A stretch of 64,000 nt of DNA from Undaria pinnatifida (Eukaryota > Sar > Phaeophyceae > Laminariales > Alariaceae). The notes below the pieces were generated by a model, which saw nothing but the letters and a program-made list of their open reading frames with translations, did no database searches and was not told the DNA's origin. The stretch lies in contig JABAKD010000025.1 of assembly GCA_012845835.1 (NCBI GenBank), forward strand, positions 1,825,001 to 1,889,000. Reading direction: 5' to 3'. Positions 31,551-43,899 of the stretch are shown here, piece by piece. Within the stretch, counting starts at the first letter, position 1; the number at the start of each line of letters is the position of its first letter. Position numbers and translations under genes: made by a program.

Positions 31551-34147
31551 GTAGGCGAAACGCCTGATTCCACTGCGCCTGTGTTGTTGGGGGACTAACT
31601 ACTTGAAATTACAACGGGTAAACATATTTAGTAATCGGGACCAATGACATGGTGAGGAAAAAGAGGGGAATACGAAGTACATAAGTTTTTGTGTGTATAC
31701 CGTGGCTCTTATTGTTATGATCCTCAGTAGTATCGTTTTGGAAAAGGGTTATAACAGCCCTTTAGAATGCCTTGAACTACGCCCGTGCTTTCGGTGATAC
31801 AGTTGTTTGAGTCAAGTGTTAGATGAGTACAGGCGAGTGTGAGTTTGTGCGGTTAACCGCGCCATAAAGTGGCGACCTCGTTCTAGTTGCCTCGAATGTC
31901 CCATCCGCTGACCTCCAACGCACGTTGACGACATTCATATACACTGTATACACTATATACACTATATACACCTATGCTGCTGCGCGAGTTCGTACAGCAG
32001 CGATGAATACTATATTTTTAGTAGTGGGATAAGGGTAGAGGCTTCCCCGTGTGAGTAAGCTCTCCCACCGCGTGGTGAGATTCGTTTGATTTGTTACTCA
32101 TTTTTGTGTTCGTTGGGGGGGAGATGATGCACGACCGGTCATTTTCCGAAGGTTGAGGGTTGGGGGTTCGATGGTGCGATACTGTAGTCAGTGCTGGTCA
32201 TAAGCGTACCGGTACACCTAGCCTGTTCGACTAGTGTTGGAGTGGTGCGACGAGGGGTAGGGAAGACTAGTAGTCTTCGTGGTAGTAGAGGGTAGTTGTC
32301 ATGGTATGAGGAGAGCAATAGTAGCAGCACTAGTAGCAGCATTAGTGGTGGCAGGGTTAGCCGTAGTACTCGTAGAGCAGTATATAAGTGGTAGATGCAT
32401 AAATTGTAGTGGCTGCAGCAGCAGTTGGGGGAAGAGCAGCGGTAGACGTTTTAAACGCATTATATTAAGGAGCTACAAGGGCTCCGCACGGGTGCCGGCA
32501 TTCGCGCCGGCATTCATGATCCGGGTAGGCTAAATCCCTGTGTATTTCGTTTGTCTCGTCAAGTTTTGATATCTGTTCGAACATGTGCAGGATTAGGTAT
32601 ATACCAAACTTGTACCTGGTATATGGTACCTGGTAAATGTTTCGCATGCCAAGGGTTGCAGTAGAATGAAAGCCTTCGATTGCCATGTAGTACATTACAG
32701 GATAAGGGCAGCGCCAGGTGGTAAAAAGGATGGAAGAAAATTACCTAGAACATGGCGAAAATGATACGCGTGCAGTGCATAACCAGATATTAGGTGATTG
32801 GGATGACAGGACTTGGTCTCAGGTAATTGTGCTCAGACTCTTTGCTGAGATTGTTTTTCTTTGTGAGTCTCAACTATCAGACTCGTTTCGTTTGCCGGTC
32901 TCTTTAACCAGTACACTTTCTCAATCTTGCATGCTTGTGGTGACTTAGTTGCTTGTCGAAATCAGTTATTATGTCGACCCGGCCTGTCCCCTGAGGGTCA
33001 GGTGCGGTGGAGATAGCCGCCCGGAACGGCATCTTTCGGGGTAGTGTGGGACTTGCGCAAGCTCACCCACTAACAAAACCCCCGGCCACGAGGAAACAGC
33101 CTTCCGCCGGACTTGGTCCAGTTGCGGTCCGCCCTATCCATTCGGGCGTTGGTCCTCGGGCTATTAGGTTGTTCATTTTTTCATCCCTGGTATCATGTAC
33201 CAGGTCACATGTACGCTCAGAAAATGGTTACTCTCACTCCTCTGACTCTTTGTCAGCTTCGTTTCTGATGTTCCTTCATCGATATCAGTTCTCAGACTCA
33301 CGCCTGAGAATCCTATAGCAGTCTCATAGATATCTACACTGTAGTTGTAATGGGAATCGCCGACCTATATCCTTAATGAGGACACACAACCCGTAATACG
33401 CGCGATCGGAGTATCACACACAGCTTGCAAAGATGAGTTTCGACAAAATCTTCGATCTCGCAGCTGGAGTGTATTTTCATTTTTTATAATGTATGTGAGA
33501 CTTTGTTCAAGTTTCTCAGACTCAACGGATTGCTCTTTATCGATTCATTGGGGAGGGAGGGAGGGAGGGGTGGGGGCGGGGGGGGCGGGAGAGCTTGGCC
33601 GATTTAGGGGGGTAGAGTTTGTCATAAATCGATCAGACAAAACGTTGATCCTCCCCTGTCTGAAGCGACTTTTTTTGTAAGTCGTACCAGAGTATACAAT
33701 TATGTGCCGTGGAGACGATAGAGGGCCGAGACTGCGCGCGCGAGAACAGGCCCGACGAAGCCCGAGGATCTCGGCTGCAAAGAGAGCGGTCGAGAGGCCG
33801 ATTTTTCTGCCCGTTATCGGGGTGGAACGGATGCCAGTCAGAGGGCGAGATAAAAACTATAAATTCAGATTTCCGGTTCGCTCTTGGTCTTCACGAAGGA
33901 TCGTATATACATATGTAGTAGTAGGCTTAGCAACAGCAGTAGTACTACGCTGTCAGCACCAAGTAGAAGGACGCCTGCAGGTATCAAAAACGCTACTTGT
34001 GGACGGTTGTTGCCGTAGCAGTAGTGGAGCGCTGCCGAAAACGACGGAGGTAGTGACGCGTACAGTGGTTCTAGAGTAGTGCACGTCAGTCTGGGTCGAC
34101 GAAAACGACGGAAAATTATGTCCTCCACGCCCCGCAATCCCGGACAG
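31551..34147 (+). other. Intron 3 of the DUF3228-type gene
   Basis: Contains TATACAC repeats (31937-31972), a GTAGTAGCAG-rich tract (32277-32440), repeat pieces at 32465-32560 and 33530-33680 that match 41805-42060, and a repeat at 33365-33490 matching 13315-13435. The open frame at 33702-34079 resembles nothing I know. Confidence 0.55.
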
Positions 34148-34230
34148 GAACTGCCAGTTTTGTCGAGATGGTTCGAAGCCGGTTCAGTGGAAACTAAGGA
34201 AGCAAAATTTCTGGACATCATCCTCTACAG
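34148..34230 (+). CDS. DUF3228-type protein, exon 4
   Basis: Twenty-seven codons plus two bases: ELPVLSRWFEAGSVETKEAK, then FLDIILY. It follows exon 3 as EARSPK|ELPVLSRWF, the expected order in the family. The acceptor is GGACAG|GAA and the donor TACAG|GTACGA. Confidence 0.92.
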
Positions 34231-34719
34231 GTACGAGGAGTGGCAGGTGTGGAGTTTGTGGAACGGCATTGAATTTTCATACCATTTTTATACATGGAAG
34301 GCGTGTTGGTTGGGGAACTTTGACGTAAATGATTGACTAGTACCTGGACACGACAGGCAATTGAGAACCGAAGCATACGTCAGAGTACAGGAAGGTAAGC
34401 GATTGACAGAAACTGCTGCTTGTGTGAGGATTACGGCTGAAGGGATGAGCAGAAAGTACAGGAAGATACAGTTATGAGGAGCTTGGATTTTACTGGCCAC
34501 TTACCTGAGCCCAACTTCTCCCCTCGCTCCCGCTTACTACATGTTGTATCTCTTTGGGCTAGGCAGGGCTGATATGTTGCAATGATCCGCAGGGTACGAA
34601 CGCCCCCAAGGATTTCTCTGCCAGCAAGTTGAAAAACTGGCCTGTTGTGGGGACACACTCTTCATACTTGAAAATGTAGACGGGTAAAAAACCCAAGGTA
34701 GGACGTAGGAAAACGGTTG

Positions 34720-35000
34720 AAGGCACATGCTACGATAGAGGTAGCAGTTTTTGTGTGAAACGATTTCTGAATGACGGGGCTCCTTAGCCCAAAATCGTCG
34801 GAAAAAAAATGAATAATAGGTCACTTTTTTGCACGATTCTCGTTGTATATCTAGGCCATGGGATTTTGCATCCGGTAACAGCTTTATTTTTTCTCCGAAT
34901 CAGTTTTTGGGAGAGGTCTTGAGCTCCCAAACTGAACAAAACCTCAGGGAAAAAGGGGCTGCACCTCTCTTGTAGCACGCGCCTGAAGACGCATGCCACC
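34720..35000 (+). repeat. Dispersed repeat family copy (TGAATGACGGGGCTCCTTA)
   Basis: The order of marks is GATAGAGGTA, TTTCTGAATGACGGGGCTCC, AATCGTCGGAAAAAAAATGA, TAGGCCATGGGATTTT, GAGGTCTTGAGCTCCCAAA and GTAGCACGCG. The same order occurs at about 43900-44290, 45040-45310, 46640-46870 and 56700-57020. The family is about 270 bp, with no coding sequence. Confidence 0.75.
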
Positions 35001-35486
35001 GTAGGGGTCCGCCTAAATCTTCTGAAGCTCGTCACTTGAGCCCTACACCTTTTAGTTTGAGGGAAAATGTGCGCTTGACGCTTGACTCGATGGGCAATCC
35101 CATTACCTGCAAGGTAGAGAAAACGTATACCAGGTGTACCTCAGCACGGTCTAATGCAAGAAGTGGAGTTCCTGCGATCGGGTAGCAGTTGAGGAATGCT
35201 TAATATTAATAAGTGAAGTTTTTTTTTTGCCTAGAGTTGCTAACCGTATTGTAGCACGCGTCTGGGAGCGAAATGTTTCCCTCGCTACTGTTTGACTGCG
35301 GCAGAAGGGATGCTGTAAATACCGTGCCATATATATACCGGGGCTGCAAAATGCGCTGCATATGTGTTGTCAGATGGCAAGCGAAAAATACGAATAATAA
35401 TTTATTAACGTTGTCGATTGCATGCTTACCCCCCACCACCACCACCACTACCGCCTTCCTATGCGGTAACCATGATATTTGCCGTG

Positions 35487-35517
35487 CAAGAGCAAATCCG
35501 AAACGAAACCGCGGCGT
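35487..35517 (+). repeat. Decayed copy of the 5' edge of DUF3228 exon 5
   Basis: GAGCAAATCCGAAACGAAAC then CGCGGCG matches the exon start GAACAGATCCGAAAAGAAAC then CGCGGCG with three differences in about 28 bp. The sequence before both copies also shares ACCGCCTTCC, so a unit of about 94 bp has been duplicated. The copy still reads VQEQIRNETAA against SREQIRKETAA. Confidence 0.85.
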
Positions 35518-35580
35518 GTTTAACAGCCCCCCCCCCTCCCACCGCCTTCCAACCACGTACCAACCTTTTTTCCCGCGCAG

Positions 35581-35818
35581 CCGAGAACAGATCCGAAAAG
35601 AAACCGCGGCGATGGGGAAAGAGGAAACGGGATCGGATGCCCCTTGGGGGATAATCTCGGTGAAAGCGCAAGATGTTGACCACGAGATCCCCATGCAGCC
35701 TATCACGATGATGAGAAATGCTCTTGGAAAGGAGGAAGGGGGGTCGGGAGTTCCGTTAGATCGTCAGAAATACACGGAAAGCGTTGACTTCTGGAGGGAT
35801 CACGCGCCGGTGAAGTAG
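35581..35818 (+). CDS. DUF3228-type protein, exon 5 and stop
   Basis: One base completes Ser, then 78 codons follow to the TAG at 35816-35818. It reads REQIRKETAAMGKEETGSDA, then PWGIISVKAQDVDHEIPMQP, ITMMRNALGKEEGGSGVPLD and SVDFWRDHAPVK. PMxPxTMMRNALGxxEGGSGVP is the family's most conserved stretch. The acceptor is CGCGCAG|CCG. The 5' edge has a decayed copy 94 bp upstream. Confidence 0.95.
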
Positions 35819-38800
35819 ATTTGAGACCGACCGGTATACCGTGGTAGAATTCAGGGTGCGCGATTTATTCCGGGTTTCTGTTGCTCGAAGTTAGTGGGCA
35901 TCCTACGAGCATCTTGTGTCATGGCGTGTTTCACCGCCAGTTGTGCGTCAATAATCTTTTTTTTTTGGTAGGCGATGGGGAAGTTTCAGGGTGCGTCCCT
36001 TGGTTTGCGAGTGGCACGGGATGGCACACCGCGGTCCTTCTCGTAAGGCCGCTCCTGGCATTGCCACATGCCACGGTAGGAATTGACCATTTTTTTTCTA
36101 ATACTCCTCGCTGGAGGAGCTGCATACCCTACGTATAATACCTCTTCACCCAAACAACTAAACTGATCTTGATGAATATGGACGTGAAAAGCCCTGTTCC
36201 TCTGATACTGTTGCGCTGTCTTCCACCTTTAAGCTGGATTTTGCTTGCTTCTTTACAGCTTTTACCTTCGTTTTGCTGGCTTTTGCTGTGCGCTTTTGCC
36301 GTGAGATGGCTCGGTTTTGTAGGTGCTGGCAGTGTGCTCACACTTTTGGTGGATTCGGGGGCTCCGATCCTATTATATACCTGAAACTTTTTCGTGGGCA
36401 TTAAACAATCGGGATGTTTTCTCGGGGGTGAGTTCGTTATATATAGATTGGTTTTAGACCTAAACAATCGGGATGTTTTCTCGGGGGTAAGTTCGTTATG
36501 TGTTGGTTTAGACTGGGTTTCGAGTTTTCACGTAAGCTGCTGCTAACTGCGATTAAACTCGGCGAGGCCAATCCGCTGCAGCTGGCAGGCGCAAGGGCCC
36601 GAGACCACGTATACGAAACTGCTGCTTGCTGGTGTTATAATCTGGTGGTGGTGGTGGTGGTGCTGTGGCGTGGGCACATGACCTGTGTGTAGAAAGCCGG
36701 ACGTTTGTCAAACAACGTCGGCCCTGACTTTCTACCCACCTACTCACAGCGACAGATCGCAGGCTCCGAGAAACGCAACACAGCGAGGATGCACCAGTAC
36801 ATCATGGTGTTGGGCCGCCGGCTGCGGCGGCCATTGTCTGAGCGTCTGACCTGCGGGCGTTTTCTATCTCTCTCGTGTACGCTGTACACGTGGGCCACCT
36901 TTCGGCAGGTCTCACAACAGCGCCGCAATCGTGGCGCTCGGCCTGTACAATTACCGCCAATCAAAGTTGTCTATCCTCACAAAACCCTCAAGGCTTACAA
37001 AACTCGTGTTTCATTTGCCGAAATTCCCTCACTATAGGCCAATCAAATCAGATTGCTGGATCCTCGCAAAAATATCGTCCGGTATAGGAGCTGTGCCCGG
37101 CTGTGCCGATCCCCCCCCCCCCCCCGAGTAGTTGTACGTGTTGTTGCCCTTGTTGCTGTCTTTTCGCTGTCTTTTTCTTGTTCGCGCTTGTGTTGGCCCT
37201 TGCTGATGGTATGTATACCCTCCCTCCTCGCCATTGATGGGCGACCAGCCTTTAGGAGGAGAAAAAGACTGCGCCCGCGGTTGATTCGGTATGACATTGT
37301 GAAGGGCCAGCAATAATAATAGCGGTCCTGTACTGCTGTACCTATTATTCCTCAGACTAGCATATATATCGCACGGACTCGTAAGAGCTGCACATACCAC
37401 TCTGATCGGAAGTGTAGAACTTTGGGATATTGATATGAACACCAAACACTCCTTACATTTCCGTCCTGGGGGGTACACGACGTACCAGAGGTACATACTA
37501 CAGCGCTGGTACACACGTGTTTGCCTCCAGATTCTTCATTTTTTTATTTTACACACCCCGAGCAGTGCCTGTGTTAATAATAGTGAAAACCAGGAGAGAG
37601 GGGGCAAACACTCGTCCCAGGCGAGAGATCACTCGGAGCTGAGGGTTCAATATGCAGTGGGACACATGATTTCATGCACACCGAGAAGGACATACCGGTA
37701 AGTACCCTTTTCAGCCGGCATCGATCTACGACTATACACCGCACCCTGGTATGTGGACACTTTCTGGGCAATTCAAACATTGAAAGAGCTACCAACCAGG
37801 TGTGTGCGATCCAACGAGATTTTGCAGCCACGCGTCCCTGATTTCTCCGAGGCATGGACCAGCGGAGCCACACCGACGTCTACCACCCGTCGCGAGGCAC
37901 GTCCGATGGAACACCCCTCAAGCAATGGACAGCAGCATGCAGTATCACGCAGCAACCACCTATAGGATCTACTGCTGCTGCATGATAGAATCAATCACGT
38001 TGATTGGTGGAACTACCGGCATAACTCACAGAAAGCTGGAAGATCTCCCACGGCAGGGTCGAGTAGTGTCTGCTGCAGAAGGTACACAGCACGCGGGGCA
38101 GGTGCCCCAGTGGCGCAGCCATGGAATGCTGCTAAAGCACCGAACAGGTATCACAACCCCGCAAGCCCACTCGCTGCGATCGTGCATCATGATATCATGA
38201 GTCATCATCAGTCATCATACACCGCGATGTGCACATCGCAGCACAGCAGCATCAGCAGCACACAGAGCACAATGCACAGCAAACGTCGGGAGGAAACATG
38301 CGGCGCAATAATCCCAACGCGGCGCAATTTCTGTTGAAAGGTCACGAACCGGCACATGAAAATCTCTCCGGGTGGTTTGGTCGTTGGGTCTACGGTCTAC
38401 GTCTGATCTCACCACGTGTGGGCCAGGTCCTCAACGAACTGCTACCACAACGCGACTTGCCACAAGAACAGCAGGCACCCTAACTGCTAGGCGCTAGCGA
38501 CCGCTGCTTGGCCGGCCGTACTGCTCGAGCTAGGACGAGACACAGGCGCGCTTTTAAGCTGGCGTTTATTGGGTTTTGGGTAAGAAATCAGATTTAAGAT
38601 TGAACGTTGAGGCAACCAGGGGTAGGCGGGGTTGATGCCCCCGCTTCTCGCGAAGGAGAGAGCAAGAGGCTTTGAGGCCGCCGAAGCTCTGGCGGTGCCT
38701 CCCACCCTTACTCAAACCGCTTGATTTTTTGGCCTTCTGGGAGTGTAGTGGGGCTCTCGGAGGAAGACGGGTGTCGGTCGAGGCCGCTGTCGGTGAGGCT

Positions 38801-39795
38801 TGCGTTGTTGGGATGGAGCTCCAATGCTGAAATTCGCCTGCATCCTCACTGGTCGAACCGGGACAATCAAAAGACAATCAAAAGCATGCCGTCCATCACC
38901 GGCCAAGACGAGCGTTCTTACAGCATGTCAGGCAGAGCGCTTGAGCGATTTTTGTACGCGAGCGTGTTCGGCAAGTCGCTTTTCCGGCGGCCTGTCTTGC
39001 AGCCTTGTGTAGCTTGGCATCGGTGCTGCTGTACGTAGCTCGCACGTTGGTGTCGGGAAATTATAGTCGCCTGAAGTTTTTTTTTTTTTCCTGTACGAAC
39101 CTTGTACCTGGTAGTTTTTTTTACGTCATGCCTGGTGCCTGGTGCTAATTTTAGTATATTACGCTACTGACTGCCGTACGTCGGAACCATACGTAGGGGT
39201 TGACTTATCCTTCGCTCCCACCGATCCTAAACGCCGTGTCGACGGCAGCGCCGGCCTAAGCTAGTTCGATCGAACCAACGATAATATTGTCGGGCCAGAA
39301 GCACTGGTTTGTGTCCTCTACTGATGAGACTGTTTACCATCTGCACTTACTACACTTCGAAGTGTTTGTGTACGTACCAGGTATGAAGTATGTCTGAGTA
39401 CGTATTGTGTGTACGTGAAGATACTATGTTCTTGCATGTATTGTGGTGTAATATATACTTCGTATATCGATAAATCAGTCTAATTTTTTGCTGCACGTTT
39501 TCCCTGTACAGCAGTAGTTTTTTGCCGTATCAGTTTTATATAGTGCCGTGTGTACGTACGTGGAGACATTATTCCCCGTTCTAGCCATGAACTTGTACCG
39601 CCCTGTTTTTTGTTCTGCACGTTTTCCCTTTGTCATGACGAGATCGTCGTCGTACTTTTCGCACGGGGGCTTCTGGCCATGAAATCTCCCACCTTGTATG
39701 TTTTAACCGCAAGTTTCCCCCCCTCGCCTTGGCGTCTTCATCGTGGTTTAGACAGCGGGGCGTTGTCCGAAAACACAGGCACCGGACGGAACCCT
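35819..39795. other. Intergenic region between the DUF3228-type and kelch genes
   Basis: About 4 kb. 36402-36500 is a tandem pair (TAAACAATCGGGATGTTTTC at 36402 and 36461, step 59 bp). A GGT run is at 36645-36660 and a C-run at 37110-37126. Several medium open frames (36169-36384, 36705-37037, 38229-38483, 38566-38877) have no family resemblance I recognise. A hidden gene cannot be excluded. Confidence 0.5.
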
Positions 39796-39963
39796 ATGGG
39801 TAACAGCATGGGGGGGAAATGCTCGACGATGACCTGTGCTGAATGCGCCGGAAAGCACAAGAAATGCAAGGCGAGATCCATGGGGAGATGGGTCAGGCTT
39901 CAAACCAGCGGGAGGCCACCGTCGCCGCGGTCGGGGCACGACGTCGCGGTAATAGGGCATAAG
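39796..39963 (+). CDS. Kelch-repeat protein, exon 1
   Basis: Fifty-six codons from ATG 39796. The N-terminus MGNSMGGKCSTMTCAECAGK then HKKC is small and Cys-rich, with Gly at position 2 (a possible N-myristoylation site, inferred). RWVRLQTSGRPPSPRSGHDV then AVIGHK follows, the closing Trp strand and the P-x-x-R-x-x-H opening of a kelch blade. The donor AAG|GTGCGA joins in phase 0 to exon 2 as GHK|AYLFGG, completing a canonical kelch motif; this join is the main evidence for the exon. The open frame extends upstream to 39550 with ATGs, but the composition changes there. Confidence 0.75.
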
Positions 39964-41039
39964 GTGCGAAAACAAAACATCCCGTCGCCCCGTTCCGCCA
40001 GCATGCGGTGATGGGGATTGCGCCTACCGTTTGTTTTCCCCACGTGGGCTGCTTGCTTGAGTAGCTCTACAGCAGTATAGGCCCGCCGACAAGAAAATCC
40101 AATTAAAATTCGGAGAAAGCCTCAGATTCTTATTGTGACGCCACCCTCGAACAACCTTGAGCATAGATAGGCTATTTTATAGGATTTAGTGTAGCGCTCG
40201 TCGCTGAGCACGATTCCTTAGTCCAATTTTTGTTAGCGTCCGCCCAAAAGTAAGCATCAGTTTCTTATTGTATGGTAGGCGTTTTCTTATTGGCGGGTCT
40301 ATGCTGCATGTACTATATGCCTCACCCAACAACTGACTTTTAAGAAAAAGTGAGGGAAATGAGAGCCCAACCCGACGAACGACCCAATCACAACACGAAA
40401 CGTGACTCGGTGTTTGCGATGCGCCAACTTTTTCGGTGTTTCGTAGCAGTTGGGTAGGAAAACTAATACTGGTACTTTTTTTTGTCTTGAAACCGTCAAC
40501 GTCACGGTCCAAGGCCAAGCCCACCCACGAAATATCAGCCAAAAAGATGATAGGAAGACGCGGCAAAAATCGCTAATGGGTGCGTTTTCCTACCGTTTAT
40601 TGTTTTTATTTTCTATTTTTTCTTTTTTTTCATGGGTTGGTTGGCCTTGGGATTGTTGTGACATTCGCCGGTTTCAATGCCATTTTTACGTTGTGTTTCC
40701 AACCCAGTAGAGGTTGGAAATCGCAAACACCCTAGTATAGAAAGCGAATGGTTTTCCAACGAAACGCGCGCTACTGGCGATGTACTTCTTTTGTTTATCC
40801 TCCGGCGGATAGGGAAATACTTCGTATACAGCTTAAGCTCACCATAATCTCACGTGTTGTCATCGTCATACATGTCGTGTGTCAGTTTTACTCAATTGTA
40901 TTCGCAATCCGGCGCTATGATAGATTATGATAGGTTATGACGGCTTATGCATCCTTCAGTGCCCGTGGTAGCGACAGCGCGAGCTGTCCGTATCGACGGT
41001 CACCGTTCCTACTCCAGCAGCGCAAACTGCCGATGTATG

Positions 41040-41400
41040 CGGATGCGTGAGTTGTTGTTGTTGTTGTTCTCACATTAACTCGCATAATCAAGTCCGTGGT
41101 CACAGAACAGGCTCCAGTCACTCTGGAGCTGAGGAATACCCCAGGGAAAACAACACAAACGAACCAAAGGTGGTATACGGATATATCACAGCTGACGCAA
41201 TTCATGCCTCCGCCAGAAACACACACAGTGAAATCGGGAGTCAGCCTACGATGTGCCAGGTCCATACTGGTGCGTACGTCTCACTACTCGCACCTGGAAA
41301 AACCGACTATACCGCTTGCCACCCAAGAAAGACAACCACGTATATATTGCACGTAGTACCTATCACTACGCATACGCACAACAGACGCAAGTCAACTGGA
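41040..41400 (+). repeat. Dispersed repeat, near-identical to 55258-55600
   Basis: Begins TTGTTGTTCTCACATTAACT and continues with TCACAGAACAGGCTCCAGTC, AGCTGACGCAATTCATGCCT, TATTGCACGTAGTACCTATC. The copy at 55258-55600 follows the same order with few differences, and 6395-6485 is an inverted fragment. There are no clear coding domains; it could be a solo LTR or a non-autonomous element. Confidence 0.8.
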
Positions 41401-41525
41401 AAAAAGAAACAAAGAAAAGATAAAAAGAAAAAAGTATGTGGAGCGGACTTGATACTACAGTAGAGTAGTGAGGTAGAGGTACGCCTAATTATTTCCGAGT
41501 CTGCTGAATTGAATTGAACAGCTCC

Positions 41526-41755
41526 ACACATCGACCGAACATATCGACCGAACACATCGACCGAACACATCGACAGAACGCACCGACAGAACGCACCGAC
41601 CGAACGCATCGACCGAACGCATCGACCGAACACATCGGCCGAACGCATTGACCGAACACATCGACCGAACACATCGACCGAACACATCGACCGAACGCAT
41701 CGACCGAACGCATCGACCGAACACATCGACCGAACACATCGACCGAACACAAGCG
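41526..41755. repeat. 13-bp minisatellite, about 17 units
   Basis: The unit is RCATCGACCGAAC with single-base variants such as ACATCGGCCGAAC and GCACCGACAGAAC. Because 13 is not a multiple of 3, one strand is open in all three frames and would encode the same 13-residue periodic peptide, so the long open frames here are not evidence of a gene. Confidence 0.92.
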
Positions 41756-41804
41756 TCGAGCCAAAATGAACGGGTAACTCGATTAACAATCCCATGGCCC
41801 AAGC

Positions 41805-42060
41805 ATTACAAGAAGTACTACACGGGCTCCGCATGCCGGCACCCATCCTCCGGAAAGGATAAAATCCTTGTGTGTGTTTTTTTTGCCTCATCATACATAA
41901 ACAATCCGTTGCGGACGGAGGGAGGGGGAGTGCGCGGACGGGAGGGGGCGGGGGCGGGAGAGGTTGACCGATGTAAGGCTTCTCAGAAAGTCGATCGGAC
42001 AGAACGTCGACGCTCCCTCTGGCTGAAACGACTTTGTTTGTAATTTGTATGCAATTCTGT
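41805..42060 (+). repeat. Dispersed repeat with GGGCTCCGCA and GGCGGGAGAG blocks
   Basis: The GGGCTCCGCATGCCGGCACC segment matches 32465-32560, and the G-rich segment followed by TTGACCGATG and AACGACTTTGTTTGTAA matches 33530-33680. In the DUF3228 intron the two parts are about 1 kb apart, so something was inserted there or lost here. Confidence 0.7.
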
Positions 42061-43089
42061 GTGGTATGAGGCTAGAAGGCATTAACCTACGAGATTTGAG
42101 GGCATCAGTGGAGCACTGGACTCCAGGTAAAAGGCCCAACGATCCCGTCCCCCAGTAAACCTTACCATCCCCCCCCTCCCTAGAGCGGCAGGATGGAGAT
42201 CGGCGGGATGTACGGGTTGGCGTGTCAAGCTCACGTGCAAAATACCCTCAAAAGTGGACAACAGCCTAGCTAAACTCTAATGGCATGACCGAAGTAGTAT
42301 TAATATTGAGTACACGCGTACACAGCAGGTTGGGCTTACGATCAATAGGCAGCACGAGCTCGCAGGGCAGCTTGGCTCTTCGCCCAGCATCTTTGAGATA
42401 TCGTCGTGTTTTGCACCAATAATCGAGCACCTATCACGCGTACGCTTGTGTGATGATCGTGTCATGCCATACGATCGTGAGCATATATCCAATCTGGCAC
42501 AACCAAAAGACGAGAAGACTCGCAGCCGACCTCGAAACGAGCTAGTAATAGCTCGAGCTACTACCGTGAGCTGATATGTCTGGGGTCAGGGTCGTTCAAG
42601 CTCATACACCATACGCACAAACGGCTCTTGTACAAACCCCGTCGCTGCTAGTTCCTGTGCCAGTATTGATTTTTTTCTCAGGCGCACACACAACATGTAA
42701 TTCTCGCGCACAACAGCTTAAGAAGAATAAAAGGCCGAAGCTTTTTTGTTATTAACTGCCAGATACAGAGCGAAAGCTGACATGCTGGACCGATTGTCAC
42801 GTCATGTTGGAACTCGTACCATTCGCATTTCTGACAGATGTGGTAGATGTGAAGAACCGGTAGACGGCTGGCGTAGCTCGCGTGTGTGCATGGCGTTGTT
42901 TCTCCCTCCTGAGAGATGCGGCACCTGTGCGTGGTAGATGGGTGGTGTAGCTCGCTTTGATCAGGCCGTGAATGCGACAGATTGCCGCCGGTCTCCCCGA
43001 CAGCGGTAGTTACGTTGGTTACCCTTGGAAACTACTATGGTTGGACCCAGTGTTTCGAGCCCTGCCATTGGTTGTTTTTTTTTGGACCA

Positions 43090-43400
43090 AATCAATACCA
43101 GGTACCTGGTACCTGGTATACAAGAGGGCTATTACGGAGATCCATTGTTAGCCGGATGAAATATCAAACAACAAGGGCAAAAAAGCGCCCGGCTTGGTGT
43201 AAAAGCGCTTGGCTACAGTTTATTTCGTTGGCTGGTTTTGCCAAGCATACAGAGCCTCGATCAAACACAGTTGTAGCGCAGGAGAGCTCGCCTATAAAGT
43301 AGCGATGCTTCCCTTTTTTTTGTGAGATTTCATCCCATTAACCATGGGTCTCTGTAATAGTACCAGGTACCTGGTACCTGGTATACAAGACGGCTAATAC
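43090..43400. mobile_element. Palindromic MITE-like element with TACCAGGTACCTGGTA ends
   Basis: Left arm: CCAGGTACCTGGTACCTGGT, then GAGATCCATTGTTAGCCGGA. Right arm, inverted: ATTTCATCCCATTAACCATG, then CTGTAATAGTACCAGGTACC. The arms are imperfect inverted repeats around a core of about 160 bp. The right arm continues with a second direct copy to about 43425. The core end and arm also resemble 51005-51095 (AGAGATCCACTGTTAACCGG). Confidence 0.65.
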
Positions 43401-43899
43401 CAGGTACCTGGTACCTGGTATACAAAGGAGGCGGTTTTTGAAAGACCTCGTCGAGAGACCTGCCCATACATAAAACCTCCGTTCTCCTTGCCGCCTCGGT
43501 AAGGCATGCTGCGAGGCATGCCCTAGCAGGCTTGTAGCGAGTGGAGGGGGTCTTTCTGGCGGGTGTAAGGCCGGACTCACCCTGAAGGAGTGACACCTTC
43601 TTGCTGCTGCGTGTGGCCGCGAGGCTTAGGCGTGGCGGTAGAGCTGGGTCGTATGTGGTGCGTTAGGCATGGTCACCTACGATCCGCGCGTCTTTTTAGG
43701 CAGCAGCGGCGGAGCAGCAATGCTTAATCGGGATGCTCGTGCGCGGAGGCAGGCGCCACCACGAGCCACGCTACGGCGCAGTCTCGGTCTGCGTGGAGGG
43801 AACTGCGCCGGCAGGAGGCTGGATTCGACGAAGGAGGAGGGCGACTGAGCGGCAACGGACGGGAGGTATCGTATTTTCAAAAAATGATATCGACTCGTG

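Noticed and set aside
33702..34079. 125-aa plus-strand open frame in DUF3228 intron 3
   Set aside because: No splice-phase role, no family resemblance, and exon 4 starts only 70 bp later with a clear acceptor.
34588..34680. Possible extra DUF3228 exon reading GTNAPKDFSASKLKNW on the plus strand
   Set aside because: Exons 4 and 5 already join in phase with the family's expected sequence; this piece ends in a stop and has no place in the protein.
41307..41894. 195-aa, 105-aa and 91-aa minus-strand open frames with repeating GRCVRSMCSVD
   Set aside because: They are created by the 13-bp minisatellite, which opens all three frames of that strand.
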